Positions 21,410 through 28,562 of a stretch of DNA of 31,833 nt are shown one piece after another; the stretch's first letter is position 1; each line of letters starts with the position of its first letter. The position numbers and the translations under genes were made by a program. Source of the DNA: a virus; the IMG/VR virus record IMGVR_UViG_3300035099_000108, positions 1 through 31,833 of that record; one strand, given 5' to 3'. The notes beneath the pieces were generated by a model. That model was not told the DNA's origin and ran no database searches. It saw only the letters and a list, made by a program, of their open reading frames with translations.

Positions 21410-21784
21410 TCATTCCCCTGCGTACATCGCCACCTTCTCCATGTCTTTCATGTGCCGGCCGAGGTGCTGGAGGGCCTTCACCCGATCGCTGCGGCGCAGA
21501 TGAGTCTCTTCATAGGGCCGGCCCTCGCCCCATGCTCCCTCGGTCGCGCGCTCGGCGCTCTCGCGCATGCGGGAAGCGCAGCCATAGACTGCATCCCGAT
21601 TGACCACCATCATCCCGTCTCGCACCTCGTGATGCGGGCCGGCGCGAAGGGAGCCATCCTTGGAGACATAGCAGTAGGCCTCGTCAAACATCTCGCGGGA
21701 GGCCCCGCCGAGGGCCTGCTCCAGCTCCACCCGGGCCTCGTCATCCCAGGCCAAGTCGGAAATCCGCTGGTTGTTGATGCGCAT
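21410..21784 (-). CDS. Hypothetical head-region protein, paralogue of the next gene upstream
   Basis: A 124-residue protein. The core DEAYCYVSKDGSLRAGPHHE, then MMVVNRDAVYGC and HLGRHMKDMEKVAMY lines up with the neighbour at 21794-22153 (EAYLYVPN, GPHHEL, LVVNRRAVHA, LRKHYRGMEEE), so the pair arose by duplication. A similar PHHE...V.R.AV...L..H.. module occurs beside prohead protease or scaffold genes in many phages, though the protease part itself is not seen here. The start is ATG 21784 with AGGAG upstream. Function unknown; the position suggests capsid assembly. Confidence 0.72.
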   Translation of the reverse strand: MRINNQRISDLAWDDEARVELEQALGGASREMFDEAYCYVSKDGSLRAGPHHEVRDGMMVVNRDAVYGCASRMRESAERATEGAWGEGRPYEETHLRRSDRVKALQHLGRHMKDMEKVAMYAGE

Positions 21785-21793
21785 GCGGGTCTC

Positions 21794-22153
21794 CTAGTCG
21801 CCCGACTCTTCGGGCATCTCCTCTTCCATGCCCCGGTAATGCTTGCGGAGATGGGCCAGCCCGGCGACGATAGCGGCGCGGGGCCAGTGAGGGCCGCCCG
21901 CATGTCGAGCGCCGTGGAGTTCGCCTAGCCTGGCATGCACCGCGCGGCGGTTGACCACCAGGGTATTGCCCTTCAACTCGTGATGAGGGCCGCCCCATTC
22001 ACTCGAGTTCTCGAGGTTGGGGACATAGAGATAGGCCTCCCTGATCGCGACAGCATCCCCCGCATCGGAGAGCTTGCGGGCCAATGCCGTTCGCTTCTCT
22101 GGAGGATATGGATCGTCGGAGATGGTGGCATTGTCGATCTTGATATCAGCCAT
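21794..22153 (-). CDS. Hypothetical head-region protein, first of a paralogous pair
   Basis: A 119-residue protein with the shared core EAYLYVPNLENSSEWGGPHH, NTLVVNRRAVHARLGE and AGLAHLRKHYRGMEEE. The N-terminal part (MADIKIDNATISDDPYPPEK) is specific to this copy. GGAGG precedes ATG 22153. The duplicate lies 9 nt downstream in the same operon. No catalytic motif is certain: the two adjacent His residues are conserved in both copies but could be structural. Confidence 0.72.
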   Translation of the reverse strand: MADIKIDNATISDDPYPPEKRTALARKLSDAGDAVAIREAYLYVPNLENSSEWGGPHHELKGNTLVVNRRAVHARLGELHGARHAGGPHWPRAAIVAGLAHLRKHYRGMEEEMPEESGD

Positions 22154-22159
22154 CAGCCT

Positions 22160-22342
22160 TCACCTCCCTGGACGGCGGCCCGCCTTGAATCGCCGACTCG
22201 CTTTGCCGGCGCGACCTGCCTTCCGACCGCGATATCCACCGGCGAATGCGGCCCTGCCCTGTCGCTCGGCCTGCTCCCTGGTGGGATAGACCTTGCCGTG
22301 CCGGCCCCACCGGAATCCGCCTTTCACTGCCCGCACAGGCAT
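22160..22342 (-). CDS. Small, very basic phage protein
   Basis: 60 residues from ATG 22342 with GGAGG upstream. The product begins MPVRAVKGGFRWGRHGKVYP and continues TREQAERQGRAAFAGGY, a widespread small phage protein type whose role is not known to me, followed by an Arg/Lys/Gly-rich tail that should bind nucleic acid. It is the first gene after the leader and terminator at 22368-22494, so its expression depends on read-through of that terminator. A longer frame from 22393 would include the terminator stem and is rejected. Confidence 0.75.
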   Translation of the reverse strand: MPVRAVKGGFRWGRHGKVYPTREQAERQGRAAFAGGYRGRKAGRAGKASRRFKAGRRPGR

Positions 22343-22367
22343 CGCGATCCAGCCTCCAGTCCCAAGC

Positions 22368-22423
22368 AAAAAGGCGAGCTTCTCATGGCCCACGCGGTTG
22401 CATCGGCTTTGAGAAGCCCGCCT
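22368..22423 (-). terminator. Intrinsic terminator in the leader before the 60-aa gene
   Basis: On the minus strand AGGCGGGCTTCTCA (22423-22410) pairs with TGAGAAGCTCGCCT (22385-22372), 14 bp with one G-U pair, around a 24-nt loop, and is followed directly by a run of T (22372-22368). This is a textbook Rho-independent terminator. Because a promoter lies only about 90 nt upstream and no gene lies between, it works as a leader terminator or attenuator rather than as an operon end. Confidence 0.82.
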
Positions 22424-22438
22424 CGTCGTGTCAACGCC
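22419..22438 (-). repeat. Conserved 20-nt leader motif, copy 2
   Basis: On the minus strand this is GGCGTTGACACGACGAGGCG, identical over all 20 bases to the copy at 26683-26702, with weaker similarity further upstream (AACCCAATA here, AACCAAATA there). The last bases run into the 5' arm of the terminator stem. It lies between the promoter -10 box and the terminator, so it would be in the RNA. Confidence 0.85.
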
Positions 22439-22466
22439 AGCGGGAAACTATTGGGTTTCGGCCACC

Positions 22467-22494
22467 ATCATAGCACGGCGCGGTGGCCTGTCAA
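22467..22494 (-). promoter_or_regulatory. Strong sigma70-type promoter before the second leader
   Basis: On the minus strand TTGACA (22494-22489) is followed after 16 bases by TATGAT (22472-22467), with an extended -10 TGC directly before it. The expected start is near 22460. It lies just after the small membrane protein gene (stop at 22504) and drives a leader containing the 20-nt motif and a terminator. The remainder of the 161-nt gap holds nothing else. Confidence 0.78.
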
Positions 22495-22503
22495 CAGAGA
22501 GAC

Positions 22504-22740
22504 TCACACAGCAGGGGAAATCGGCCGATCGGCCCGCCCCTCTACCCCATGCCCGCTTCGAAGCGCCCCGCTCAAGCCAACGTGGCGCGGCGTTTTCGGC
22601 CCCGGATGCGCTAACCTGCCTGGAATGCCGGTTCGGCAGCCTTCGCCGGTGTAGCCGCGGAGCCGAAGCAAGGCCCATAGGCCCACCAGGAGCTTCATTC
22701 CGGCGACGGCAACCAGCAACATGGCGAGCATGCCGATCAC
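22504..22740 (-). CDS. Small membrane protein
   Basis: A 78-residue protein starting at GTG 22740, overlapping the stop of the upstream gene (GTGA). Residues 1-27 are a continuous hydrophobic stretch ([20 protein letters not shown], then LWALLRL), one membrane helix, followed by a basic, Gly/Pro-rich soluble tail. It closes the head sub-operon before the promoter at 22467. Small one-span proteins here have no assigned role; the tight coupling supports it being real. Confidence 0.6.
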   Translation of the reverse strand: MIGMLAMLLVAVAGMKLLVGLWALLRLRGYTGEGCRTGIPGRLAHPGPKTPRHVGLSGALRSGHGVEGRADRPISPAV

Positions 22741-22997
22741 TCCGACATGTCGAACCTGGGGAGGACGGAGGAGTCAGGCCGACGCACCCGGCGCAGATAG
22801 CTCGGCAACTGAACTCCTGGCTGGAGTAGGAACTGCTTCCCTTGATCTCCCTGGTAGGGACGCCTATGGTCGTGGACCATGCGGAAGATCTCATCAGGTA
22901 TGCCCGCGGGAAAGGCCTCGCACGTCGGGCCGGCGGGGCCAACCTCGCCCCGGCGAAAGCGCGCGCAGTAGAGACACAGTGGAGCTGGGCCGCTCAT
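22737..22997 (-). CDS. Cys-rich small phage head-region protein
   Basis: 86 residues from ATG 22997, two bases after the stop of the MuF gene. The sequence [20 protein letters not shown] then [20 protein letters not shown] and YQGDQGKQF is a pattern I have seen in small proteins of phage head modules (C..C...C.AFP.GIP..I....H..P..GDQG..F). The three Cys and one His could hold a metal. The ORF extends to 23048 but those codons overlap MuF and lack a ribosome site. Function unknown. Confidence 0.75.
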   Translation of the reverse strand: MSGPAPLCLYCARFRRGEVGPAGPTCEAFPAGIPDEIFRMVHDHRRPYQGDQGKQFLLQPGVQLPSYLRRVRRPDSSVLPRFDMSE

Positions 22998-22999
22998 GA

Positions 23000-24868
23000 T
23001 CAGATGTTCACCCCCATACGCTTGGCGGCCGCCTCGAGACGGCTCCATGCCCGCCGCCTGGCATTGCCGGCCGTAGGCAGTTCATCCAGCCACCGATACT
23101 GTGGCCGGGCGTATCTTCGCGCATTGGGGCCGGTGATGGCAAGCAGCTCTCGCAGCGAGTCAGCATACTCATTGCTCCAGCCGGCCGGCGCATGATGGAG
23201 CGCGGCGAAGGCCTCGGCGAATCCCTCGCTGGGCCTGGTCGAGCCATAGATGCTCACCAACTGGCGGGCAGTCGTGTCAGACCAGGCGCCCCACCACATG
23301 TTGAAAGTGTCCTTTGTCAGCCCCCACCCGCTGGGCGCCACCACCTCGGCCCAGGCTTCGCTCGCATCGACCCGCTGGTACCAGTAGTGCACATGGTGGC
23401 CGAACTCGTGGGTGATGATGGATTCGACGGTGTCGCACCCGGCCGGATGGAAGCCGGCGGCCACGCTCGACTTGAGCGCCTCCTCGAGGCGTTCGGGCGA
23501 GGCGAACCATCCGGGGTTCAGGGCGAGCACGCGCTCATCGGCAGCATAGGGGCCGCGCCCCGGCACATACCAGGCATGGGCGAACTCCCCGTGGAAGCCG
23601 GTGGCGGCCTGGCGCAGCGCCTCCGGCATTTTCTGCTTCTCGACATAGGTGCCGAAGTAGGTGATCCCGCGGGCCACCGCGGGATATTCATGGGCCATCT
23701 CATTCCATTGGCTCACCACGCGGGTCAGATAACTTGAATGCACTCCCCGGAAATCCACCGCCACCTCGGGATAGTGTTCATGCATCCACCCCTCGGCTTG
23801 CGCCGCGTTGGCGAAGGGCGCGTCAGGCAGCCTCGGCTTTTCCCCCGGCGCCGGTTGCGCTATGCCTGCCGGCCGATTCCGCTGAGCCACTCGACGCGCT
23901 ACCGCTCCCCTGCCGGCCGCCCGCGCTCGGCCCGGGAACTCCCTGCGGAAGCGCCGCTGCAGTTCGGCTGGAGACCTGTTGAGGACGTCAGGCGAGATGA
24001 TCCCCGCCTTCTTCTCCTGGTCGGTGGCCAAACGCTCCACGAATGGTGTCAGGACATGCACGCAGCGCGGATGGAATGGCGGGCCGCCCCCAATGGAGCT
24101 GATCGATGGGTAGACGGGGTGGGGAACATCGCCGATGCTGACCACCGCGTTCTCGTAGTAGACGCAGAAGTCGGCCGCATTGTGGGCCGAGACCTGAGCC
24201 AGCTCGATCCCATGCTCCCGTAGGCGATTGATAGTCCCCTTGGTCATCGCCTCGCGAGTCGTCGTACGGGCCACCATCTCCGAGTAGCGGTCCAGGTCCC
24301 ACTTCCGGCCGAGCTTGTCGGTGAAGTAGGGCCGGCCCTCGGCCAGCAGCCTCTCCCTGATTTGCCTGCTCACATCGATGCGCGTCTTCCCCTCGGCGAT
24401 CCCCTTCGCCACCTCCTCTACGCCCACGCGGCGGAAGACGTCATTGACCCGCCGGCCGATCTGGGCCACCGCGAAGTCGGTGGTGCGCAGCATCTCCTCC
24501 ATCACCGCCTGGGCCGCCTCCCGATGCACCTGCGAGAAGACCTCGCGCTGGCGCCGGCCCAGGTTCACCCCGGCCTTGCGGATGTTGCGCGCCCCCTCGT
24601 CTGCGAACTCCAGGCCGATGTGATAGGCGCGAGGGATGTTGGTCTCGATCCAGGCGGCCGCCTCGTCGTGGAGGGTGGCCAGCATCGTCTGATACTGACG
24701 GAGATGGGCGATAGCGCGCTGGCGGGCGAAGAGGGTCGCGGTGGCATCCCCGAGCACGTCGAGCATATCGGCGGCGCTGTTCCGATAGAGTGCCGCCAGG
24801 GAGTTGATCTCGCCCTGGAAGGCGCGCCGGAACTCCTCGATTCGCCGCCGGCCGATCGGCGGGGGCAT
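23000..24868 (-). CDS. MuF-type head protein fused to a C-terminal zinc metallopeptidase
   Basis: 622 residues from ATG 24868 (GGGG just upstream, 7 nt after the previous stop). The N-terminal half is the phage Mu gpF-like minor head domain: [37 protein letters not shown], then [13 protein letters not shown] and [14 protein letters not shown] (about 265-276). After a Pro/Arg/Ala-rich linker, the C-terminal half is a zincin: [13 protein letters not shown] with His487-Glu488-His491, and [17 protein letters not shown] with Glu552 as the likely third ligand, resembling lethal-factor-type peptidases found on MuF proteins. MuF proteins are packaged at the portal and can be ejected with DNA, so the peptidase may act in the virion, in maturation, or in the cell. 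Confidence 0.85.
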   Translation of the reverse strand: MPPPIGRRRIEEFRRAFQGEINSLAALYRNSAADMLDVLGDATATLFARQRAIAHLRQYQTMLATLHDEAAAWIETNIPRAYHIGLEFADEGARNIRKAGVNLGRRQREVFSQVHREAAQAVMEEMLRTTDFAVAQIGRRVNDVFRRVGVEEVAKGIAEGKTRIDVSRQIRERLLAEGRPYFTDKLGRKWDLDRYSEMVARTTTREAMTKGTINRLREHGIELAQVSAHNAADFCVYYENAVVSIGDVPHPVYPSISSIGGGPPFHPRCVHVLTPFVERLATDQEKKAGIISPDVLNRSPAELQRRFRREFPGRARAAGRGAVARRVAQRNRPAGIAQPAPGEKPRLPDAPFANAAQAEGWMHEHYPEVAVDFRGVHSSYLTRVVSQWNEMAHEYPAVARGITYFGTYVEKQKMPEALRQAATGFHGEFAHAWYVPGRGPYAADERVLALNPGWFASPERLEEALKSSVAAGFHPAGCDTVESIITHEFGHHVHYWYQRVDASEAWAEVVAPSGWGLTKDTFNMWWGAWSDTTARQLVSIYGSTRPSEGFAEAFAALHHAPAGWSNEYADSLRELLAITGPNARRYARPQYRWLDELPTAGNARRRAWSRLEAAAKRMGVNI

Positions 24869-24875
24869 CGCGCCC

Positions 24876-25187
24876 CTACCGTCCCTGCGTGGCTGCGCCT
24901 GTGGCGGCGGGTGGGGCGGTGGCCGCTCGGGAGGGGGAACGGCTGCGGCCCGCCCGCACTTGGCCCACACGGCCAAACCTGGGGGCCTTTCTGAGCCACA
25001 CTAGGAGACGCAGCCAGAGCCGCCGCCAGCCGGGGAGGCTGCGCCACCAGGCGGTGGCCGCCAGAGAGGCCTCCTGCTCGGCCATCATGCGCCAGACATC
25101 CTCTCGCCGATGGCCCTGCAGGCCCAGGCGGCGCCGGCCCTGCTTGTTCATGCGCCCGTAGACCCGGCTGCGGAAGACGCGGCTCAT
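24876..25187 (-). CDS. Small basic protein between portal and MuF genes
   Basis: 103 residues from ATG 25187, overlapping the portal stop (ATGA), with a G-rich ribosome site upstream. It fills the space between two well-defined genes exactly, which supports it. The product is strongly basic (MSRVFRSRVYGRMNKQGRRR), with a Trp/Leu-rich amphipathic or membrane-associated stretch (AATAWWRSLPGWRRLWLRLL) and an Arg/Ser/Ala-rich disordered end. Family not recognised. The longer frame upstream to 25439 lies within the portal gene and is rejected. Confidence 0.65.
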   Translation of the reverse strand: MSRVFRSRVYGRMNKQGRRRLGLQGHRREDVWRMMAEQEASLAATAWWRSLPGWRRLWLRLLVWLRKAPRFGRVGQVRAGRSRSPSRAATAPPAATGAATQGR

Positions 25188-26620
25188 GCCTGATCGCCCC
25201 CCTCGCCGCCCTGCTGCTCCTCGCCCTGGCCGACCGGCTTGCCGCGGCCGGCTCCCGCCCCGCCGGTGAGCGCCACTGCCTGCCCGGTCTCCTCGGCGAT
25301 GCGCTCCATTTCGGCCTCGACTGCATCGGGGCCATCCAGCCGCCGCACCGAGGACTCCATCGAGGTATTGCCGGCCGTCAATCGCTGCGACTCGATCTCC
25401 ACCATCTCGACCATGTCTTCGGGCAGGCCATCCGCCCACTGGATGGTCGGCTCGGCCGGCTCATATCTGCCGGAGCCGTGAGTCACATCGAGTATCTGGG
25501 CGGTGAGCAGCGCCGACTTCAGCGCCGCGTCGTAGTAGAGCCGCTTGCGGTTGATCTTGGCCAGAGTGCGAATCAGCCGAAGTTTCAGCGCCCGGCCGCT
25601 CTCGACCGTTCCGTACTTCGTGAGGCCGAACGCGCTGGGCGAGGTCTCCGAGCAGATGAACAGCAGCTCCTCCAGCCGCTCGACCTGCTGGTAGGCGGCG
25701 GCGAGTTGACCCTCCCAAGTCATGTAGCTCGGCGGGCTGGACCCAGGATCGATCTGAATGGCCTCCATGTGTTGGAACGCGACCTTGCCCTCCTCGTCGA
25801 TGAACCCCGGGGGCAAGATGATCTTCGGGGCCACATGCTTATCCAGCACCACATCGATCTGCGAGTAGCGGTTGTTGAGCGCCTCGAAGAGAGACTCCAG
25901 TCCTTCGTAGTCGCTGATTCCCCAGAAGCGCGACCCATAGCGGAAGTTCGGCACATGGAAGATCGGGATGTGATCGAGGCCGGTCTCCTCCTCCTCGGGC
26001 AGGCCCCGATAGGCTTCGAATGTCTCCAGCGGCACCTGCTCGGTGGCCCGACCGCCGGTGAATCGCAGCAGACGGTGGCGGATCACGCCCGGCTCATGCT
26101 CCTCGAGGCGCAGATAGCGCATCCCCGGATTCGTCGGGTCAGTCTTCACCCAGGCCAGGGTCACCCGCAGCACCCGGCGGACGTCATCCTCGTCGATCTC
26201 AGGGAAGTAGATGCCGGCCGGCACCTCCTCGATGATCGCTTCTGGTTGCTCCGATTGGGGAGTGCGCTTCCCCCACCGCACCTTGAGCACCGCGTCGCCC
26301 CGGAATGAGTTGGCCAGCGCCGACTCATAGCACATCAGCTCGAGGCTGTTCTGAATGACGATCTGGGCCAGCGCCTCGGCTGCAGGTTCATCCTCCTCGG
26401 CGACCAGGAAGTCGGGGTATTCGCCGAAGAGCAAGTCGGCCGACAGGCGGGAGATCAGGCCAGCGAAGTTGGCGATGATGTAGCGGCGCAGCTGATACTT
26501 GCCCGGCTGGATGTTCCACAGCTCTTTGTGCCGGCCCAGGAAGAGCTTCTCGAACCGGGCATATCCCAGGACGCGTTCCTGGTGCGCGGTCGGAGGATAG
26601 ACTGTGAGGTCGAGCGCCAT
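25184..26620 (-). CDS. Portal protein (SPP1 gp6-like)
   Basis: 478 residues from ATG 26620, with GGAG in place. It forms the dodecameric portal ring through which DNA is packaged and leaves. Supporting features are the gene order (after the large terminase, before MuF), the N-terminal membrane-like stem residues (LRRYIIANFAGLISRLSADL), the core (HIPIFHVPNFRYGSRFWGIS followed by DYEGLESLFEALNNRYSQID), the clip/stem segment (LEELLFICSETSPSAFGLTK then YGTVESGRALKLR) and an acidic low-complexity C-terminus (EEQQGGEGGDQA). This is the SPP1-type/DUF1073-like portal pattern. A longer frame to 26698 would run through the terminator and is rejected. A private promoter and leader lie at 26645-26753. 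Confidence 0.9.
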   Translation of the reverse strand: MALDLTVYPPTAHQERVLGYARFEKLFLGRHKELWNIQPGKYQLRRYIIANFAGLISRLSADLLFGEYPDFLVAEEDEPAAEALAQIVIQNSLELMCYESALANSFRGDAVLKVRWGKRTPQSEQPEAIIEEVPAGIYFPEIDEDDVRRVLRVTLAWVKTDPTNPGMRYLRLEEHEPGVIRHRLLRFTGGRATEQVPLETFEAYRGLPEEEETGLDHIPIFHVPNFRYGSRFWGISDYEGLESLFEALNNRYSQIDVVLDKHVAPKIILPPGFIDEEGKVAFQHMEAIQIDPGSSPPSYMTWEGQLAAAYQQVERLEELLFICSETSPSAFGLTKYGTVESGRALKLRLIRTLAKINRKRLYYDAALKSALLTAQILDVTHGSGRYEPAEPTIQWADGLPEDMVEMVEIESQRLTAGNTSMESSVRRLDGPDAVEAEMERIAEETGQAVALTGGAGAGRGKPVGQGEEQQGGEGGDQA

Positions 26621-26644
26621 TGATCGTCTCCATGCCCGCCATGC

Positions 26645-26688
26645 AAAAGAGGCGCCCCGGCCGCTTGCGCGGTTTCTGGGGTCGCCTC
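26645..26688 (-). terminator. Intrinsic terminator in the leader before the portal gene
   Basis: On the minus strand GAGGCGACCCC (26688-26678) pairs with GGGGCGCCTC (26658-26649), leaving one bulged A. Inside it a second stem, CCGC/GCGG, closes a GCAA tetraloop (GNRA type). TTTT (26648-26645) follows at once. It stands 24 nt before the portal start and about 30 nt into the RNA from the promoter at 26725-26753, so it acts as a leader attenuator or end of a small RNA. Confidence 0.8.
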
Positions 26689-26702
26689 GTCGTGTCAACG
26701 CC
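26683..26702 (-). repeat. Conserved 20-nt leader motif, copy 1
   Basis: On the minus strand this is GGCGTTGACACGACGAGGCG, the same 20 bases as at 22419-22438. The following hairpin differs completely in sequence between the two loci apart from the first stem bases, so the identity is not explained by a simple recent duplication of the whole region. It lies downstream of the predicted transcription start. Confidence 0.85.
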
Positions 26703-26708
26703 GGCGCG

Positions 26709-26930
26709 TTATTTGGTTGGCTGTATTCTAGGAAGGGGTGAGGCTCCCGTCAATGGCGGCTGCGATCGGCCGAGTAGGTATTTCGGCTCCCATGTGAGGA
26801 CATGCGCTTCCCGAGGTTGCCCCGCTGACATGGCGATCTCTATCACCAGACGACCGTGCCCGCCAACGGCTGCGCGCGACACGGCCTCGCAGAGATCGGC
26901 CCATGACTGATATGCGGGGTCGTTGGCCAC
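26709..26930 (-). CDS. Hypothetical 73-aa protein after the large terminase
   Basis: The frame starts with GTG immediately after the terminase TAG (TAGGTG), with GAGGGG 6 nt ahead. The N-terminal 50 residues look like a real small fold (YQSWADLCEAVSRAAVGG, then GRLVIEIAMSAGQPREAHVL), while the end is Pro-rich. The last codons contain the promoter for the portal leader, so the stop overlaps a regulatory region. Function unknown. Confidence 0.55.
   Translation of the reverse strand: MANDPAYQSWADLCEAVSRAAVGGHGRLVIEIAMSAGQPREAHVLTWEPKYLLGRSQPPLTGASPLPRIQPTK
26725..26753 (-). promoter_or_regulatory. Sigma70-type promoter before the portal leader
   Basis: On the minus strand TTGACG (26753-26748) is followed after exactly 17 bases by TAGAAT (26730-26725). 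Both boxes have 5 of 6 consensus bases at ideal spacing. The expected start is near 26718, so the RNA would carry the 20-nt motif and then the terminator at 26645-26688 before reaching the portal gene. Confidence 0.75.
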
Positions 26931-28562
26931 CTACAACCCCTCGGGGCGCTGGCTGGTCCAGCGCGCCACCGCCCGCTTGCGCGCCTGCCAGGCGATGCCG
27001 GCCGCCATCACCCGATCATCATAGGCCCCCTCTTCGGCCTCCTGGCCGGTCGGCTTGGCCACGAAGGTCATGCACTCGCCGACCAGGCCCTCAGAGTGGA
27101 TCACCATACTGCCCTCGGAGATCGCCGCCGCCAGATCATCCACCAGGATCGGCTTGGTGGCCTGGTCAGTCGGCCAGCCGAGGATCGGCTGCGTGCCTGT
27201 CCGCGCGTCATACCGCATGTGGTAGTAGAGCCGCGGGTAACGACAGGAGTTCCGCAGCGTGTTGAGAGTCGAGTGCCCGTGGTTATTGCGCTCCACCGCC
27301 AGCAGCGCCCGGTTGTAGCGCCGGCCCAGCGCGTCGAGCAGGTGCCCGAATCGGTCGGGCGGCACGCGGCCGTGCAATTCCGCCACCTGCTCGCCCGAGC
27401 GGTGCTCGATCACCACCGCGCAGGAGGCATCCCCATCCGGCAGGCCCTCTCCGATATCGGCCCCGATAACATAGACGGCCTGCGGCTGCGGCCGCTTCCA
27501 CACCAGCAGATGAGCGGGCGCCAGGGAAAGCGACTGGTCGCCCGAGGTACGCAGGGAGGTGATCGACTCGGGCTTCGGCTCCCCGGCGATGCGAGCGGCC
27601 ATCCGGCTCAGCGCCTCCAGATCGAAGACGGCGCGCGTGCTCGCCAGGAAGCAAGACATGTCATCCTCGGGATACTGCTCCTTGAAGCGGTCCCGCAGAT
27701 CATGCTGCATCAGCCGCCGCCATTGGATTTGGCCGAGGGTCACATGATAGCGCCGCACCAAGGCCTGTTCATCCGGGGCGAGTGGGGCCATGTCGGCCGG
27801 CACGGCCGCCGAGTACTCCGGGTGCTCGAACCAGGTGTAGAAGTGCCCGGTGAATCGACTGCCTGGGTTCCTGGTCTCCAGCCACATGCGGTGGAACTCG
27901 TTGCCGATCCCGTTGGCCGTCGATTCCAGCACGATCCGCCCGTCGGCCGGCACCGCCCCGAGCAAGGCGATGAGCGCCTCCTTCGGGTTGGTCCACCGCG
28001 AGACCTCGCTGCAGTGCAGGTTGTGAATCGTGAGGCCGTGGCCGAAGCGGCCGCTCTCGGCCGTGCCGCAGTAGAGCCGCGACCCATTTGGCCAGATGAA
28101 CTCCCGCTTGTTCTCGCGGGATGGCTCGCCCACGCGGAGCTTCTCGATGGCAGGAAGCATCTGCCAGTAGAGCTTCCCGATCTCGAAGATCTTCTGGGCC
28201 GAGTCAAGATCGTGGGCGACGAGCACCGAGACGGTGTTCTCTCGGCGGATGCAGTCGCAGAAGAAGAGCGCCTCGATGAAGGTGGTGAACCCCTCCTGCC
28301 GGGCCTTCAGGATGATATCGCGGGCGGTCCGATACTGGTCATAGTCCCGCTGGACCTGGTTGAGCACCAGGCGCACCACTCGCCGATGCTTGTCCCTGAT
28401 CCACAGGTTGCTCTCGATCCAGGCCCGGTCACTCAGCTCCCCCTGCTGCGCCTGCCTCTGCGCGTTCAGCAGCGCCTCCAACTCCTGCCGGTCTGGCCCG
28501 CTCAAGGACTGCGACAATTGCACGCAGTCGCTCAAGCTCGGAAGCTCTAGCATACTGCTCAT
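26931..28562 (-). CDS. Terminase large subunit
   Basis: A 543-residue DNA-packaging motor. ATPase domain: a degenerate Walker A, KARQEGFTT (86-94), of the R-x-G-x-S/T type; Walker B, IHNLHCSEVSRW (about 179-190), with Ser185-Glu186 in place of the usual Asp-Glu, as in some Mu-like terminases; and the coupling motif VLESTANG (211-218). RNase-H-like nuclease domain: IGADIGEGLPDGD (366-378; Asp369 and acidic partners), LAVERNN (421-427; Glu424) and YDDRVMA (514-520; Asp515/516). All essential elements are present. The start is ATG 28562 with GGAG upstream; it overlaps the small subunit gene by 134 nt, which is long but required because the N-terminus lies in the overlap. Confidence 0.95.
   Translation of the reverse strand: MSSMLELPSLSDCVQLSQSLSGPDRQELEALLNAQRQAQQGELSDRAWIESNLWIRDKHRRVVRLVLNQVQRDYDQYRTARDIILKARQEGFTTFIEALFFCDCIRRENTVSVLVAHDLDSAQKIFEIGKLYWQMLPAIEKLRVGEPSRENKREFIWPNGSRLYCGTAESGRFGHGLTIHNLHCSEVSRWTNPKEALIALLGAVPADGRIVLESTANGIGNEFHRMWLETRNPGSRFTGHFYTWFEHPEYSAAVPADMAPLAPDEQALVRRYHVTLGQIQWRRLMQHDLRDRFKEQYPEDDMSCFLASTRAVFDLEALSRMAARIAGEPKPESITSLRTSGDQSLSLAPAHLLVWKRPQPQAVYVIGADIGEGLPDGDASCAVVIEHRSGEQVAELHGRVPPDRFGHLLDALGRRYNRALLAVERNNHGHSTLNTLRNSCRYPRLYYHMRYDARTGTQPILGWPTDQATKPILVDDLAAAISEGSMVIHSEGLVGECMTFVAKPTGQEAEEGAYDDRVMAAGIAWQARKRAVARWTSQRPEGL

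Noticed and set aside
22160-22393. Extended start for the 60-aa basic protein at 22393.
   Set aside because: The extra codons lie in the terminator stem and lack a ribosome site, whereas ATG 22342 has GGAGG and begins the conserved MPVR... sequence.
22419-22438. TTGACA inside the conserved 20-nt motif as a -35 box.
   Set aside because: In neither copy is there a -10-like sequence at the right distance; a terminator stem lies there, and better promoters are found upstream of both copies.
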